Shown piece after piece: positions 8,043-16,877 of a DNA stretch of 64,000 nt (position 1 is the stretch's first letter; each line of letters opens with the position of its first letter). A program made the position numbers and the translations under genes. Source of the stretch: Solibacillus sp. FSL W7-1464 (GTDB taxonomy: Bacteria; Bacillota; Bacilli; Bacillales_A; Planococcaceae); assembly GCF_038004425.1 (NCBI RefSeq), contig NZ_JBBORC010000001.1, forward strand, positions 1,961,001 through 2,025,000, in the 5' to 3' direction. The notes beneath the pieces were generated by a model that saw nothing but the letters and a program-made list of their open reading frames with translations, was not told the origin of the DNA and did not search any database.

Positions 8043-9446
8043 TCATTTTTTAAGAAATTTCAGGTAAAAAAAGGTACCTTTCTGTAATTCACTTTCGATA
8101 TCAATTTCCACTTCATATTTGTCTGCGAGCATTTTCGTAATACTCAATCCTAGTCCGGTACCGGCGACTCGATTTGTTCGTGATGCATCAACCCGGTAAA
8201 ACCGGTCAAAAACATGCGGTAAATGCTGTTCGGAAATTCCTATCCCATTGTCTTCTATCGTAACGGATATCGGAGACTGCAATTCATTATAATCGATTGT
8301 TACATGAAGATCTGGAACATTGCTATTATATCGTATACTATTACTTAAAATATTTCTAAAGATTTGCGCTAGCGCATGTTCGGTAATGGAGGCGGCCGAT
8401 TTATCACCCTTAACAGCCAGGTGAAACTCAGCGTTAGGATACAGTTGCAATAATTCTTCTTTTACTTGTTCATATACTTGTTCTATATCAGCAGAAGCCT
8501 GTTCATCCGCTTGCTCCCTTCTTGCCAATTGCAATAGCTCTTCAATCATTTTCCTCATTCGCGCGATTTCGGTTAATGAAGTGTTTAATGATTCTTCCAT
8601 TACTTCCGGTTCATCCTTACCCCACCGTTTGATTAATGATAGATGACCTTCAATGACTTGAATCGGCGTTCGCAGTTCATGCGAGGCGTCTGCGACAAAC
8701 TGCTGCTGCTTTGTAAATGAAATTTCAAGTTCATTCATTAAAGTACGGTACATATACAGCAGATCGCCAATTTCATCTTTTGCCGTATAATCAAATTCAG
8801 GTTGTGCAGTAAAACCGTTTTTTCGGACAAAACTCATGGCGTCACGTAACTGTACAAGCGGTTTCATCAGTATATTCGCCAAATAATAGCTGATCATAAC
8901 CGAAAATACAATGGCACCGAATCCAATAATGAAAATCGTCGTCAAAATATAGTTCATCATCGATTGGAATGTTGCTAACGGGTGAATCAGTTGCATGATT
9001 CCCTGAAATTGTCCGATTTGAACAACTCGGTGGATGACGTAGTTTTCAGACCCTGAAATCGTCTGCTTTTCGATCATCGTCGAAAAATAATTTTGAGCGT
9101 GAGGAAGTTGTGCAGCTGGTGCGGTATCATTAATTCGCATTACTTCGATACCATCCAGATTAAATACACGCACCGTTTGTTCCTGATTTAAAATGGCTTT
9201 CATTAAAGCGGTATTGTTTTGCAGTGCCTGTACTGTAACAGTATTCCCTTGTGATTCGAAGTAGGTTGTCATATCATCAACCGTTCGCAATGCATTTTTT
9301 TCTTCATTATGAATTAGCCATGTTTGCAGTGCAATATACAAAACGACAGATATGAGGGCATAGCTAACGAAGATTGTTACACCTACCGCAAGCATCCACT
9401 TTGATTTTAAAGAAAGGTTCAAAAATTTATTTTTCATCATCCTCAC
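8043..9446 (-). CDS. Sensor histidine kinase of the ArlS/YkoH type
   Basis: This 467-residue membrane sensor has a helix at about 17-43, an extracytoplasmic sensor region, a second helix at about 168-190, a HAMP linker, a HisKA domain with the phospho-accepting His at 256 (DASHELRTP) and a HATPase domain (N box EDNGIG, G box GTGLGL). The sequence around the histidine (IEGHLSLIKRWGKDEPEV) is characteristic of the ArlS/YkoH subfamily. The start is uncertain. A GTG at 9446 overlaps the stop of the regulator gene, and ATGs follow at 9440 and 9437. Overlap with the regulator gene shows co-translation. The signal sensed cannot be read from the sequence. Confidence 0.93.
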   Translation of the reverse strand: MRMMKNKFLNLSLKSKWMLAVGVTIFVSYALISVVLYIALQTWLIHNEEKNALRTVDDMTTYFESQGNTVTVQALQNNTALMKAILNQEQTVRVFNLDGIEVMRINDTAPAAQLPHAQNYFSTMIEKQTISGSENYVIHRVVQIGQFQGIMQLIHPLATFQSMMNYILTTIFIIGFGAIVFSVMISYYLANILMKPLVQLRDAMSFVRKNGFTAQPEFDYTAKDEIGDLLYMYRTLMNELEISFTKQQQFVADASHELRTPIQVIEGHLSLIKRWGKDEPEVMEESLNTSLTEIARMRKMIEELLQLARREQADEQASADIEQVYEQVKEELLQLYPNAEFHLAVKGDKSAASITEHALAQIFRNILSNSIRYNSNVPDLHVTIDYNELQSPISVTIEDNGIGISEQHLPHVFDRFYRVDASRTNRVAGTGLGLSITKMLADKYEVEIDIESELQKGTFFYLKFLKK

Positions 9447-10114
9447 CCGCGCATCACATATCCAACACCACGTACTGTCTCAATGTACGGAGTATTTTCT
9501 GTTTGCAGTTTTGAACGTAAATGGCGAATATATACATCCACTACATTAGTTTCTACCTCCGTATCGAATCCCCAAACCATTTCTAAAATACGTTCACGAG
9601 TACATACATGATTTCTGTTCTCCACAAGCAGTTTCAATAAATCGAACTCTTTTCTTGTTAGCTCAATTTTATTATTTTCAAATCTCACTTCATATGCATC
9701 CACATCGATTTCCAAATCTCTTAAAAGGAGTTGTTTAGATTTTTGGGTGTGCTGGACTCTCCTCAAAATCGAACGAATCCGTGCCAGTAATTCTTCTATA
9801 GCAAATGGTTTTACGATATAATCATCCGCTCCGGCATCCAACCCTGAAACACGATCCATCACTTCATCGCGTGCTGTAATCAACAGAATCGGTACATCAC
9901 TTGTTTTTCGTATTCTGCGACATACTTCGATTCCGTTTAATTGCGGCAGCATGACATCGAGCAAAACACAATCAAATGGTTCACTTTCCGCCATTTCCAG
10001 ACCCGCCCTTCCATCATATACAACAACGGTTTCAAATTGCTCGTGTTTAAGTTCCAGCTCAAGGAAACGTGCTATATTTTTTTCATCTTCAACAATTAAA
10101 ATCTTTTGTTTCAT
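9443..10114 (-). CDS. OmpR-family response regulator of the ArlR/YkoG type
   Basis: This 223-residue regulator has a receiver domain with the phosphorylated Asp at 53 (VLLDVMLP) and the conserved lysine in the VKPF motif, followed by a winged-helix DNA-binding domain (about 128-222). It is the partner of the kinase whose gene overlaps its 3' end by 4 bases. The N-terminal half (ILIVEDEKNIARFLELEL) matches the ArlR pattern closely. A purine-rich AGAGGGAAG ribosome binding site precedes the ATG. The target genes are unknown. Confidence 0.94.
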   Translation of the reverse strand: MKQKILIVEDEKNIARFLELELKHEQFETVVVYDGRAGLEMAESEPFDCVLLDVMLPQLNGIEVCRRIRKTSDVPILLITARDEVMDRVSGLDAGADDYIVKPFAIEELLARIRSILRRVQHTQKSKQLLLRDLEIDVDAYEVRFENNKIELTRKEFDLLKLLVENRNHVCTRERILEMVWGFDTEVETNVVDVYIRHLRSKLQTENTPYIETVRGVGYVMRG

Positions 10115-10173
10115 CAGCTTCCCTCTCTATCTACAATATATATCAGGATTATTGTACCACTAGTATTTTACAT

Positions 10174-10208
10174 TAAAAAAAGAATACGGAGTAAATATCC
10201 GTATTCTT
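10174..10208 (-). terminator. Terminator of the diguanylate cyclase gene
   Basis: The stem AAGAATACGGA / TCCGTATTCTT is followed on the minus strand by TTTTTTT. It separates the cyclase gene from the downstream two-component genes. Confidence 0.9.
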
Positions 10209-10233
10209 GCACGTGTAAAAGGAGCATTGAAAT

Positions 10234-12249
10234 TTACTTGACGGAAGATTTTTTTTCCTTGTATAATGCCTGGTCTGCTAAATCGATAAGGACATCCAAA
10301 CTCTTACTGTCTTTTGGATAAATCGAAAAACCCATCGAGGCGGTTGGTGAAAAATGCACGCCTCTTATCATCCATCCAATTTGCAGATTTTCTTTGATCC
10401 TGTCCATAATATGAGCTAATTGAACAGAGCGTTCTTTTTCGTAAATGGACAGCCCTGTTAAAACAATTAAAAATTCGTCTCCGCCCAGTCTTATAACGAG
10501 ATCTTCATTACGCACGCTGTGGACGAGCGAATTTCCGAATTGTATTAAAAACTCATCCCCCACATCATGTCCATACACATCATTCACTTGTTTAAAATTA
10601 TCACCGTCAAGGTAGAAAATAGCGAGGCATGTATCCGCCTCGTCCGCCTCTGTTTTAAGTTCCGGAAAGTCCTTGTATAGTTTCCGTCGATTCCCAAGCT
10701 GCGTCAGGCTATCATGATAGGCTAAATAGGTCAATTTATCCTCCAGCTGCTTGCGCTCGGTTATTTCTCTTGAAACCATGACGATTTCCGTGATTTCATG
10801 ATGTGTCAAATCAAACGTTAGCGTATAATTCCCTTCCGTCCAGATCGTGCTTTTATCTTTTTTATACAAAAGCAATTCAATTTTTTGTTCTTCCACAACA
10901 TCAACAGTTTTAGGGTTTAATGCATCATGCCATAAAGGAACACTTTCAGGCTTCAGCAATCGATCATAAGGTAAACCAAGCAGCTCACGTTCCCGATAGC
11001 CTAATTTCCTCGAATACGATGGTGAAGCATATTTAATCTTCCCGTAGCGGTCAGTTACAACGATAAAATCATTTGTATTTTCAGTAATCGCTCTGAAATT
11101 ACGCTCTATTATATAGAGTTCGGACATTAATCGCTTTTCAGACGAAATATTATACTGAACCATTAAAAACTGCTCGACTTCTCCGAGTTCATTCTTTAAA
11201 GGAATCATTGTCGAGTCCACCCAATAAATATCGCCATTCTTTTTACGGTTGCTCACTTCATCACGCCAAATTTCTTCTTTACTGACTTTTTGCAAATAAC
11301 CCATCGAAGCGGAGTCGGACTGATAGGTTGAGTGTAGAAAATGGTGCGGCTTACCGATTAATTCTTCGCGGTTATAGCCTGTATTTTCAATAACCCGCTC
11401 ATTAACGTCCATTATAATTCCGTCAGCATCCGTGAATATAACGTCAGCCAAAGAACTGATCGCATTTTTGAACATTTCCAGGCCATGCGATGCTGTACGC
11501 AATGCCTGTCCTTGTTTAACAAATTCCGTAATCTCTTGTAATATAATAAATACGGCAATATTTTCACCATTACTTGTCAGCGAAGAGAATGAAGCAGTAA
11601 AACATCGCTGTTCATTGTATTTATCGATAAAAAACAGCATTTTTGATTGGACATTTTCTCCTAGGCGTGCCCGTTTTAAATAGCTTTTTAATTTTTTTGC
11701 CGTTTTTTTATCTATAAAAGGCATTTCTAACAAACTTATCCGGGAAGCATCTTCCATCTGAATATTGAACTCTTCCAAAAAAGTTGTGTTTGCTTCTAGT
11801 AATTGCAGTTCATTGGAGACTAATATCGTTGATAAAAATGAATTAGAAAATAAGGAGCGCATAAATAAATATTTATCTTCAAGTTCAATACTCATCGATA
11901 CATCTTTTGTTACTGCCAATATATAATTCTTACCGTCTTGTACTACTGGAATAGTGGTCGTTCTTTGTTTTCGTACGTTCATTTTTTTATAAGTGAAATC
12001 TTCAAATTCAACTTGTTTATTTTGTTCGATTGTTAAATTATAGTGATGTATAATTGTTTTTGCTAAATGGGGCGGGATTACCTGCTCGATCGTTTTGCCG
12101 CAGGGATTGGTATTAATCAGATTTGCTGCAGCATCATTAACAAAAATATAACGATACTTTTCATTTATTTTCTCCATAAAAAACACAGCATCATTACTAT
12201 TTTTATATAACAAATTCAATAGATCCATTGAAAAAATGGAACTCACCAT
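10234..12249 (-). CDS. Multi-PAS diguanylate cyclase
   Basis: This 671-residue soluble protein has a string of PAS-like sensor regions (about 10-85, 125-240, 255-375 and 385-500) followed by a C-terminal GGDEF domain. The catalytic motif RLGGDEF (GGDEF at 589-593) is intact, and an inhibitory-site RxxD (RNED, 580-583) sits exactly five residues upstream. It should therefore make cyclic di-GMP from two GTP and be feedback-inhibited. No membrane segment was seen, so it probably senses a cytoplasmic cue such as redox state or a small ligand. A GGGGG ribosome binding site supports the ATG at 12249. A second c-di-GMP protein with an EAL domain lies at 53383. Confidence 0.93.
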   Translation of the reverse strand: MVSSIFSMDLLNLLYKNSNDAVFFMEKINEKYRYIFVNDAAANLINTNPCGKTIEQVIPPHLAKTIIHHYNLTIEQNKQVEFEDFTYKKMNVRKQRTTTIPVVQDGKNYILAVTKDVSMSIELEDKYLFMRSLFSNSFLSTILVSNELQLLEANTTFLEEFNIQMEDASRISLLEMPFIDKKTAKKLKSYLKRARLGENVQSKMLFFIDKYNEQRCFTASFSSLTSNGENIAVFIILQEITEFVKQGQALRTASHGLEMFKNAISSLADVIFTDADGIIMDVNERVIENTGYNREELIGKPHHFLHSTYQSDSASMGYLQKVSKEEIWRDEVSNRKKNGDIYWVDSTMIPLKNELGEVEQFLMVQYNISSEKRLMSELYIIERNFRAITENTNDFIVVTDRYGKIKYASPSYSRKLGYRERELLGLPYDRLLKPESVPLWHDALNPKTVDVVEEQKIELLLYKKDKSTIWTEGNYTLTFDLTHHEITEIVMVSREITERKQLEDKLTYLAYHDSLTQLGNRRKLYKDFPELKTEADEADTCLAIFYLDGDNFKQVNDVYGHDVGDEFLIQFGNSLVHSVRNEDLVIRLGGDEFLIVLTGLSIYEKERSVQLAHIMDRIKENLQIGWMIRGVHFSPTASMGFSIYPKDSKSLDVLIDLADQALYKEKKSSVK

Positions 12250-12276
12250 ACTTTTCCCCCTACTATATACTGATAT

Positions 12277-13239
12277 CTACAGAAAGCTTTCTATTTTATC
12301 TTTCACAAAAGTTTTACATCTTTCATATTGAATTTGCTCTTTTGCAGGATGAAGATGGATTAATTTTATTGTTTCACCTTGAATTTCGAACTCATAATCC
12401 CCTAACACTGTTGCATTTCCGATAAGCGACAATTCCCAGCTATCCTCAGTTTTTGAAACTTCACATTGAACAAAGCCACCTGGATTATAGACAGTTACTT
12501 TATTGTTTGTAACGTAGCCTTCAATAGAAGCAACCAATGCGGAAGCAGTCATTGCAGTGCCGCAAGCATTGGTAAAGCCTACTCCCCGTTCGAATGTTCT
12601 GACAAATATTTCTTCAGAAGATAATGGCTGGACATAGCTTACATTCACTCCGTCCGGGCAATATTCATTTACGCTGTTCAAATAGGCAGCGAGCTGTTGC
12701 TGATGTGCTGTATTTTCGATATATTCTTTACCTACAATTCCGATTAAATGCGGGTTCGGTACAGAAATCGCAGTAAATGGAATGTCCTTTGAAAGAGCAG
12801 GTATGACTTCATGGCACAATTGTTGTTTGTTGTCTATTTTCATCGGCAATGATGACAATTCAAATGAGATTGGCGAAATTTCTACAGAATATGTAGGAAG
12901 CTGTTCAAAAATGGAGGCCTCTCGTTTCACTTTCAAACAGGCATGCATCGTTTCCATAACCGCTTCATCGACATTTAATTTTTCGCAGACATAACGTGCG
13001 ACGCAGCGCAATCCATTTCCGCACATCGAAGCTTCCGAGCCGTCTGCATTGATGACGCGCATTTTTGCATCTGCTACGGATGAAGGAAGCACCAGTAGTA
13101 AGCCGTCCGCGCCCCCATCATTAGAAGGATGACATAATTGTTTGGTGATTTTCACAAAATCAAATTGTTCATCATATAATGCTTCGTATAAATAAAATGT
13201 ATTTCCGGAACCATGGACTTTTTTTAATTGAATATTCAT
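12277..13239 (-). CDS. dapF: Diaminopimelate epimerase
   Basis: DapF interconverts LL- and meso-diaminopimelate, the last epimerisation before lysine and peptidoglycan precursors. The two active-site cysteines are visible: C73 in MCGNGLRC and C226 in ACGTAM. The VHGSGN and NADGSEA motifs are also present. At 320 residues it is longer than the usual 270-285, because of an extended middle part and C-terminus. A GGAGG site precedes the ATG at 13239. It appears monocistronic with its own promoter (TATAAT at 13275-13280). Confidence 0.95.
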   Translation of the reverse strand: MNIQLKKVHGSGNTFYLYEALYDEQFDFVKITKQLCHPSNDGGADGLLLVLPSSVADAKMRVINADGSEASMCGNGLRCVARYVCEKLNVDEAVMETMHACLKVKREASIFEQLPTYSVEISPISFELSSLPMKIDNKQQLCHEVIPALSKDIPFTAISVPNPHLIGIVGKEYIENTAHQQQLAAYLNSVNEYCPDGVNVSYVQPLSSEEIFVRTFERGVGFTNACGTAMTASALVASIEGYVTNNKVTVYNPGGFVQCEVSKTEDSWELSLIGNATVLGDYEFEIQGETIKLIHLHPAKEQIQYERCKTFVKDKIESFL

Positions 13240-13274
13240 ATTTTGTGCCTCCGCGTTCTCTCTTATTTTATTAT

Positions 13275-13304
13275 ATTATACTTTTAAGAAATTCATCTTG
13301 TCAT
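13275..13304 (-). promoter_or_regulatory. Sigma-A promoter of dapF
   Basis: On the minus strand ATGACA (13299-13304), an 18-base spacer and a perfect TATAAT (13275-13280) lie about 35 bases upstream of the dapF start codon. Confidence 0.6.
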
Positions 13305-13373
13305 TAATAGTTTTTATTTGCGGATTTTTCTGAATATATAGACTTTTTACAGAAAAAAATGTTTTTTTCGAGC

Positions 13374-13629
13374 TTGAAAGTTGCGGCAAGAGAATATATT
13401 ATAATAAAATGTAGATATATTTCTTATTTCGATATTGTTATTAATTGTCTAGGATAGAGCGAGACATACGAATTATGAATAATAGTTTAACGTCAAATTC
13501 TTTTAGGTAAGATCAAGCTCGAAATGACTACTGCCTTATGATAAAGAACCTTTTAGCATCAGAAGATTATTTGCACCATTTCTTTAACAACAGGCTCTAC
13601 CATTTTCTTCTTAAAAGGAGGCGTTTCAC
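13374..13629 (+). promoter_or_regulatory. Promoter and long untranslated leader of the GNAT gene
   Basis: TTGAAA (13374-13379) is followed by an A/T-rich stretch containing TATTAT and TATAAT (13400-13405), an acceptable promoter. About 215 bases of leader then precede the gene. I could not match the leader to a known riboswitch family and saw no terminator in it. This covers most of the gene-free interval 13240-13629. Confidence 0.4.
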
Positions 13630-14178
13630 ATGTTAAAACAGAGAGAACTTCACGAAACAGCAGAATTATACGAATTATTACGTCATCCGTCTGTGTTTCC
13701 ATTCGTACGTCAGAAAGCGACATCAGCCGAAGAGTACTTATTTATGACTAAGCAATTAATCGAAGAAGAGCAAAACGGATTAACGATTTCACGTACAATT
13801 GTAGATGATTGGGGCGCTCCCATCGGTACGATAAGTATTTTTGATATCCAAGATGGCGCAGGCTTTTTAGGAACGTGGATCGGTAAACCATTTCAAGGCA
13901 TCGGTTATAATCAGAAAGCGAAATTAGCGTTTTTAAATGAACTATTTTTCGACTATGATTTCCATACAGTATTTTTACGGATTCGTGAAGAAAATGCCCG
14001 TTCTCAGGCAGCTGCATTAAAATTACCTTATGTAGTTGATGCTGAGCAGACAAATCCTTCACTTTACCAGGAAATTAATCAAGGCGTAAATAAATTCCGC
14101 CTATTTAAAATCCCAAAAGATCTGTTCTATTTAACAACTGCACATACGCTTGAGGAAGCAGAAGAACAGGCAATGTAA
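13630..14178 (+). CDS. GNAT-family N-acetyltransferase
   Basis: This 182-residue protein of the RimJ/RimL-like acetyltransferase type carries the central beta-strand pair (APIGTISIFDIQ), followed by the acetyl-CoA-binding region GTWIGKPFQGIGYNQKAKLA. The usual QxxGxG/A is present as FQGIGYN. The C-terminal part after residue 140 is atypical and acidic. An AAAAGGAGG ribosome binding site precedes the ATG. The acceptor substrate is unknown. Confidence 0.85.
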   Translation: MLKQRELHETAELYELLRHPSVFPFVRQKATSAEEYLFMTKQLIEEEQNGLTISRTIVDDWGAPIGTISIFDIQDGAGFLGTWIGKPFQGIGYNQKAKLAFLNELFFDYDFHTVFLRIREENARSQAAALKLPYVVDAEQTNPSLYQEINQGVNKFRLFKIPKDLFYLTTAHTLEEAEEQAM

Positions 14179-14259
14179 TAAGCGAACTTTCATTCTTGAT
14201 ACGAATACCTTCCTTACGCTTATATGAAATCGGGGTCAAAATTATTCCTGATACAAAAT

Positions 14260-14306
14260 AAAAGGGTTACCTGAAGTGTTTAAACTTTCCAGGTAACCCT
14301 TTTTTA
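14260..14306. terminator. Bidirectional terminator between GNAT gene and murG
   Basis: A 13-base stem (AAAGGGTTACCTG with its complement, 14261-14302) has T-rich flanks on both sides (TTTTTT rightward, TTTATTTT leftward). It serves the two convergent genes. Confidence 0.9.
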
Positions 14307-14311
14307 ATCTG

Positions 14312-15388
14312 CTATTTTTCATACTGGGTGATTAAAGCGACCATTTCTTTCGGTGTTTTCGGATGTTCGACTTCGAGCATCTGATCAATCATTTCTTCCG
14401 CTTTCTGTTCAAGTAATCGTATCGCCTGCAGGAATGATTCTTTTGTCAGTTTCTCTTCATCCAATACTTGTGCAAAGCCCTGTTTTTTAAATAAGTTGGC
14501 ATTTAAAATCTGATCGCCGCGGCTTTTGGCTGCTGATAAAGGAATAAGCAGCATCGGCTTATGAAGTGCTAAAAATTCAAAAATCGAATTCGACCCGGCA
14601 CGCGACACAACAAAATCAGTCGCATACATTAGATCCGGCAATTCTGTTGTCACATATTCAAACTGACAGTAGCCTTGCAGATTATCAAGTTTTTTATCGG
14701 CGTTCCCTTTACCGCATAAGTGGATAATCTGATAGTTCTCAAGAAGTGCAGGCAAATTTTCACGAAGCGCATCATTAATAATAACCGATCCTAAACTTCC
14801 GCCCATGACAAGCAGAACTTTTTTTTCAGTTGTAAATCCACACAACGCCAAGCCACGCTCACGATTCCCTTCAAATAGCTGCTGACGAATGATCGAGCCT
14901 GTGCAAGTAGATTTGTCGCTCGGTAAATGTTTCATCGTTTCTTTAAAAACCGTAAAAATATGGGAGGCGAACGGCAATGAAATCTTGTTCGCTAAACCAG
15001 GTGTCACATCTGATTCATGGACAACAACCGGGATATTTGCCAGTTTTGCCGCAATAACTACAGGCACTGATACGAATCCGCCTTTAGAAAAGATTACAGT
15101 AGGCTTAACCTTTTTTATAATCGAGAAGGCCTGTGTAACTCCTGCCATTACTTTAAATGGATCTGTAAAATTCTGTACTGAAAAATAACGGCGCAGTTTT
15201 CCGCTCAATATACTGTGATAGGGTAATGAAGGAAACGCATTTGAAATGAGTTCCTTTTCAATCCCATCATGGGAGCCTATATAATGGACATTATACCCCG
15301 CTTCCTGCAATGAAGGGATAATCGCTTCATTTAGTGATACGTGACCGGCCGTACCCCCGCCTGTTAAAATAATTGTTTTTTCGTTCAT
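14312..15388 (-). CDS. murG: UDP-GlcNAc:undecaprenyl-PP-MurNAc-pentapeptide GlcNAc transferase
   Basis: MurG converts lipid I to lipid II on the inner face of the membrane. The 358-residue protein shows the N-terminal GGGTAGH loop (10-16), the donor-side motif [10 protein letters not shown] and the C-terminal UDP-GlcNAc-binding signature [22 protein letters not shown]. It resembles the S. aureus MurG type ([20 protein letters not shown]) more than the B. subtilis spoVE-cluster MurG. It also stands alone here rather than in a division and cell wall cluster, so a second murG elsewhere is possible. The AGGAG site fits the ATG at 15388. Confidence 0.95.
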   Translation of the reverse strand: MNEKTIILTGGGTAGHVSLNEAIIPSLQEAGYNVHYIGSHDGIEKELISNAFPSLPYHSILSGKLRRYFSVQNFTDPFKVMAGVTQAFSIIKKVKPTVIFSKGGFVSVPVVIAAKLANIPVVVHESDVTPGLANKISLPFASHIFTVFKETMKHLPSDKSTCTGSIIRQQLFEGNRERGLALCGFTTEKKVLLVMGGSLGSVIINDALRENLPALLENYQIIHLCGKGNADKKLDNLQGYCQFEYVTTELPDLMYATDFVVSRAGSNSIFEFLALHKPMLLIPLSAAKSRGDQILNANLFKKQGFAQVLDEEKLTKESFLQAIRLLEQKAEEMIDQMLEVEHPKTPKEMVALITQYEK

Positions 15389-15907
15389 AAACTTCTCCTA
15401 ACAAAGCAAATGTCATTGCATCTATTTTATGCAACATGACATTTCAACATGCTTCGATAAATATCTTATTTATTTGATGTTACATTTTATTTTCATGATT
15501 ATTTTAATAATACTCTTAATAGTTCCTTTTAAATATTTATAAGTTATTTACAATTTATTATTTCAAAAAAATGATTTATGTAATTATCACTTCTATTCCT
15601 GAAAATTTCACCCCTTTTCATAAGAGGCTTTTAAAAGTATACCGTATATTGTAGCACATTTTGACACTTTATAAAGCATTTCTCTAAAAATGGGTGTTTT
15701 CACATACAAAATTATAAAGTTCGAAAAAAATAATTGATATTCGATAAAAGTATTTTTATTGTTTTAATAATTCGGTTAATACCTTGAAAACAAAAAAACT
15801 ACCCTTTTCAGTTGGAAAAGGATAGCATCAGCAAATTACGTTTTAATAAATTATTATGTCCAAATATTACCGTCCTGCACATAACCTATTATAAAGCTAT
15901 TGCCGAA
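15389..15907. other. AT-rich intergenic interval with no gene seen
   Basis: About 520 bases between murG and the GTPase gene are strongly A/T-rich. Apart from the terminator at 15792-15825 I see no reading frame with a ribosome binding site, no tRNA and no riboswitch motif. It probably holds the murG promoter. Confidence 0.5.
15792..15825 (-). terminator. Terminator downstream of the CobW-type GTPase gene
   Basis: The stem CTACCCTTTTC / GAAAAGGATAG (15799-15825, one G-T pair) is followed on the minus strand by TTTTTTTG. It lies about 80 bases after the stop codon. Confidence 0.8.
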
Positions 15908-16810
15908 TTAAGATTGAGAGATAACTTCAAGATTGTTGATGTTCTCTCCGATGATGACCAAATTCGGTTCCATCTTAATATATTCCGGCAGCCATTGGAC
16001 CATTCCATAAGCATATTGGAACAACATTGGATTTTTGACGCCTTCAATCGGTACATAGCCTTTCATACGGTAAACCGTATCCGGCAAAGTTCGAACCCAA
16101 TCTTCAAACTGTTCTTGTGTAAAGCTTGTATCAAATCGCACGAGACGTGAACCTAAATTAAAGCTTTCCCCTATACGCGCTGACACAATGTCTTCTTTGG
16201 AAACACGAGCAGTAGACTGCATATTCTGCAATAACTTCAACGGTACTCGGCCATTTGTCGTCTGGAGGATGAAAGCATTTGCATTAAATCCTTGCAGCTC
16301 ATAGACTACTTGTGCCTGTTCCGATTCCGTAAGCAAATCCGTTTTATTTGCCAATAAAAGGTGGGCATGACGAATTTGTTCCATGAATAGAGACCGTACC
16401 TGTGGTGTAAGGCTTGTACGGTCTAACCATAACCGACTGTCCGCCACCGTCACAATTCCTTTAATATTTAACTTATCCGCAAATAAAGGCGAATAGACTG
16501 CATCCAGAGCTTCAACAGGGTGGGCAGCACCAGTTGTTTCTATTATAAGTACATCAAATTCCTGATCGTGTAAGAGCGATTGGATTTGCGCTTCCGTTTT
16601 TTCCGCTCCGCTGCAGCAAATACAGCCTTCCAACATTTCTTTCAATGGTACATCCTGTTCCACTGCCTGTGAATCAAATGGAAGCTTCCCTAATTCGTTC
16701 ATAATAACTGCCGGCTTCAAATCGGCTTCTTTCAACTGGCGAATGACATCGGTTAACATGGACGTTTTTCCGCTTCCTAAAAATCCGCTAAATAAATATA
16801 CATCCTTCAT
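15908..16810 (-). CDS. CobW/G3E-family metal-chaperone GTPase
   Basis: This 300-residue protein of the COG0523/G3E family has the Walker A loop GFLGSGKT (9-16), the family metal-binding motif GCICC (62-66), the ETTGAAHP switch and the NKTDLL base-recognition motif, followed by the smaller C-terminal CobW_C domain. Such proteins deliver zinc, cobalt or other metals to client enzymes. The metal here is unknown, and no Zur box was identified. The ATG at 16810 is preferred (AGGAAGTGAAGAG upstream). An upstream GTG at 16855 lies inside the terminator hairpin of the preceding gene and is unlikely. Confidence 0.9.
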   Translation of the reverse strand: MKDVYLFSGFLGSGKTSMLTDVIRQLKEADLKPAVIMNELGKLPFDSQAVEQDVPLKEMLEGCICCSGAEKTEAQIQSLLHDQEFDVLIIETTGAAHPVEALDAVYSPLFADKLNIKGIVTVADSRLWLDRTSLTPQVRSLFMEQIRHAHLLLANKTDLLTESEQAQVVYELQGFNANAFILQTTNGRVPLKLLQNMQSTARVSKEDIVSARIGESFNLGSRLVRFDTSFTQEQFEDWVRTLPDTVYRMKGYVPIEGVKNPMLFQYAYGMVQWLPEYIKMEPNLVIIGENINNLEVISQS

Positions 16811-16831
16811 CTCTTCACTTCCTATAATAAT

Positions 16832-16870
16832 GGGCTGGCAATAAAGTATTTCCACACTTTTTGCCAGCCC
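16832..16870 (-). terminator. Hairpin between the S41 protease gene and the GTPase gene
   Basis: A 10-base stem (GGGCTGGCAA with its complement) encloses a loop of about 18 bases. On the minus strand only ATTATTAT follows, so termination may be partial and the GTPase gene could be read through from the protease gene. Confidence 0.6.
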
Positions 16871-16877
16871 GCATTTT

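Noticed and set aside
13542-13640. A 32-codon frame in the leader of the GNAT gene that overlaps the gene's start
   Set aside because: It has no SD and no conserved feature. Considered as a leader peptide, but the support is too weak.
15812-16150. A 112-codon plus-strand frame overlapping the CobW-type GTPase gene
   Set aside because: It is antisense to a well-supported gene, has no ribosome binding site and begins inside a terminator hairpin.
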